The notes beneath the pieces were generated by a model. That model did no database searches. It was not told where the DNA came from and worked only from the letters and a program-made list of their open reading frames with translations. A stretch of 64,000 bases of DNA, from contig WION01000076.1 of assembly GCA_015039365.1 (NCBI GenBank), forward strand, positions 62,001 to 126,000. Reading direction: 5' to 3'. The position numbers and the translations under genes are program-made. This document shows, piece after piece, positions 61,436 to 64,000 of this stretch (its first letter is position 1; every line of letters begins with the position of its first letter). The DNA is from Amanita rubescens. Its lineage: Eukaryota; Basidiomycota; Agaricomycetes; Agaricales; Amanitaceae.

Positions 61436-64000
61436 CTGATTTCGATTGATACGGGTGGAGCGCGCAAGTCAACTAGGCCAGGACTATCAGTCCAGCATAA
61501 ACAACAAAGCAAAGTTGTTGGAGTACGCACTCTTTTATGTCAAAGTGCAACGTGGGCCATGGGGCGGGCAATAACCCTGTTCTTCCTTGATTTCTTCTGT
61601 TCTAGTCTGTAACGGCAATGAGCCCACACGTTTGGACCGCCATCACAAAGTAAGCCGACAAATGTACGTCTTTGATACGTCCTCTCAGGTCATAGGACTC
61701 TAAGGGACGAAAAAAGGTGTTTATCGTTGTTTTCCAGGTTGCCTGGCAGCGTTCACCTTCTTCAAAGTTCCGTTCTTGTCCATCGGCTTCCGGAAACAAG
61801 TAGAGTGTGACGAATAGGCCAGCATTTTCGAGACATTGGGGACAAGAGACCGCCAGAAGGTACGTTTCGTTCAGGGCCGCGTGGGAATAAATTTAGAAAT
61901 TTCTCATGAATCCTCGTGCACTGTCCAGTTGACATTCGTATCCAGCGAAGATCGCACATGTACAATTTTAATTTGATCATACAAGGACAACCGGGAACCA
62001 ACTGTCATTCAAAAAGATACGCCGATGACATAGGGAAAAAAAGATATCCCGCTTCATTCAATACACGTTGCGCTTGGACAAATCCACGTCAACTCACATC
62101 AATAATACCCCCTAGGACGCGAACCATTAGAGGGTAGTTGCACCTACAGGGAACGCATAATTGACTTGCCGACCCCAATATTCAATGGCCCATGTCATGA
62201 GCTGCGGCTTCGATGTGCCTTTACCGTTATAACCCCCGGCCCGAACCCAAATTCCAGATCGGTAGTGATTACGTCGCAACATTCGGCAATTCACGATTCA
62301 ATACGACAAGAGAATCTTGTTTTCAATCACTGGAATATGAACCTTTCACGTAACGCCGATTCATTGACTAAAGGAACCACCGAGGTCCTCGGGAATGAGG
62401 CCTTGGATATTTGCGCTATAGAATATCATCCGCTTTTACGGCGAAACGTAAACTGCTGCAATGTACAGTCCTAGTCGAAGGAACAGCAACTGTCACTAGT
62501 TCACTATTCCCCTCAGCACTGGTCAACATCCAGGTCGGCACCTACCTGTTCTGTGTTTTTGGATTGCCGGACCCAGTTCCCTGAAAAACGCATCCATCGA
62601 GTTTATAGTACGTAAGAGGTTACCGATTACCGGTTCTGATCAAGTCTGTAACTAGCCCCGATAAAGCAATGTTTTATTACACCAACACCGTATACGTTAC
62701 CTTCGCCATTCCCAGAGCATAGCTTTAACCTTCACCCAAGTCACAACCAGATGACATCTGTGTTTGCTTCTGAACGAGTATATGGGCGTGCGCCTAACAT
62801 CGGATTCTCCACGATGCAAGGAATAATGATGATTATTAGATGTCGCACATGGTCAATGACGCTAGTACCCAACAGGAGTGACAAGACTTTCCAATTCTGC
62901 CGTGAATAAGCGTGTGTCGTCAGGATTCATAAGACCAACTAAAAGAACGACAGCGTAGCCTCTCGAACGCATTCACATTGAATCTTGACTAATAGTAACG
63001 TTCCCTCCTTACTCCTACGCGTACGAGGCAACTTTGAACTTGAAAGTACATTGATTTAAAATATGTTCAATTAAGGGCGAGGAGACCCAGAGTGTTCCGC
63101 GATCAACCCTGCTTGACGTGCTGGGTGCATCTTGAGCATGGTCCCGGAATTGGCATAGAACCGGGATGCGCCGTTACCCTTAATCAATGCCCAATCGACT
63201 ACGAGCGCACATCCGTTCTCGTGGGTGCTGTTTTCCCTTTCAATCTCCGTCTCGTTCCACGCTTTCAGCTATGCTCATCGAACGACGGCGGTATAGAGCC
63301 TATCAAGATCTTTTTGCTCAGTTCGAACTCTGTCAAGTTTCGCTGCGTCTTCCTTGGAAGAACGTGAGATGGTTTGGAGGGATAGAGCCGTATCAGAGTT
63401 GCTTCAGACGGCGGCCGCGGGTGATGGCCGGTTTTGTGGACGACTTACACGATGAAAGCGTTTTGAATTATATTTTGACCGTTACGGGATTTGGATACGA
63501 GTTCCTGATGCTGCTATATGCAGTTTTAGGACTGTTGGTGAGAAGAAAAACGCTGGCGACAGCGCTTGACGAAGAACAATTGAATCCGTTCTCGCCTGCC
63601 AGTGATCGTGGCTGTCCGGGAATCTTCTTAATAGGGGACCGAAGGCCGGAGCTGATGGTCCGAATAGCTGGAACATCTTGCGTTTGTTGGACTGTCGCCA
63701 TTTGCCCTTCTTTCACGGTTCCTTCTCCGCAGACCCCTCTGACACGAATCTTCCTTGCATTCTATGCTTCCAAATTTAGCAGCTACCGCGTGGAGCTTAC
63801 TCGTGCGCACTGCCACCTTTAGCTCACAGTGTATTCGTTCAGCAAGGGTCGACCCATTCTTTCCAGTCGAAATGGTGAAGGAGAAGCCCCTGGATATGGC
63901 CTTCATGGCTCACAGACCGCAATTGAAAGGGGTCACGCGGCGGGCCCAATTTCAGAGAAAAGAGTGTGGAGGTTTCTCGTTGATCTAGTAGGTTTTGGTG
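61436..64000. other. Sparse DNA with one unrecognised open frame
   Basis: No confident gene. A 211-codon plus-strand frame at 63,187-63,822 includes protein-like text (YRAYQDLFAQFELCQVSLRL, NVRWFGGIEPYQSCF, FVDDLHDESVLNYILTVTGF), but the text before it (near 63,110-63,290) changes frame and the end is unconvincing. It may be part of a relic. The remainder shows only short, motif-free frames. Confidence 0.3.

Overview
The window reads as nuclear DNA of an Agaricomycete (mushroom-forming basidiomycete). The evidence is short introns (about 45-75 nt) in almost every gene, many F-box proteins, several DUF6699-type proteins, a P-loop 'GRANAGKT' GTPase family common in Agaricomycetes, a KOW-domain SPT5-like fragment and an intact BED-finger hAT transposon. 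All identifications were made by eye; nothing was searched. Coding density is low, and relics and duplications dominate.

Layout. 1-2,930: minus-strand multi-exon hypothetical gene running off the left edge. 2,931-9,357: CpG-poor repeat DNA containing a near-perfect 4.6-kb inverted repeat (3,555-8,182), whose arms are built of 44-bp palindromes. 9,358-15,622: two direct repeats bracket a 5'-truncated KOW gene, a field of CCGG palindromes, a GC-rich tract and a roughly 140-bp satellite. 15,769-18,629 (minus): a GTPase-like gene. 18,827-19,211: a small gene. 19,445-35,330: old duplications, DUF6699 genes, an F-box gene with its neighbour, and a scrambled F-box relic. 36,594-39,524: two divergent F-box/LRR-like genes. 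39,650-45,840: an inverted copy of 19,445-21,715 split by a complete 3.9-kb hAT element. 46,600-48,890: relics. 49,345-55,349 (plus): a second GTPase-like gene. 56,086-58,563: an F-box paralogue. 58,968-61,435: two DUF6699 genes. 61,436-64,000: little that is recognisable.

The outstanding feature is the pair of GTPase-like paralogues. In the plus-strand gene, the segment between the G-domain exons and the C-terminal exons (50,900-54,746) is a run of 62 successive intron-like units (GT...AG, mostly 47-78 nt). Each unit is separated from the next by exactly three nucleotides. The flanking exons end and begin in phase 0, and none of the 62 triplets is a stop, so full splicing would give one 498-codon open frame in which 62 consecutive codons each come from a separate 3-nt exon. 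The minus-strand paralogue has the same design: fourteen 3-nt exons plus two 9-nt exons, again all phase 0, with part of the array being a clean 69-bp tandem repeat. Because each exon is a multiple of three, any subset could be skipped without losing frame. This is inferred from sequence and needs transcript evidence.

A second theme is composition. Blocks at about 1-9,600, 12,000-12,900, 15,300-17,950 and 49,150-56,050 are strikingly poor in CG and rich in TG/CA, which suggests cytosine methylation and deamination. Both microexon arrays and the large palindrome lie in these blocks, while most ordinary genes lie outside them.
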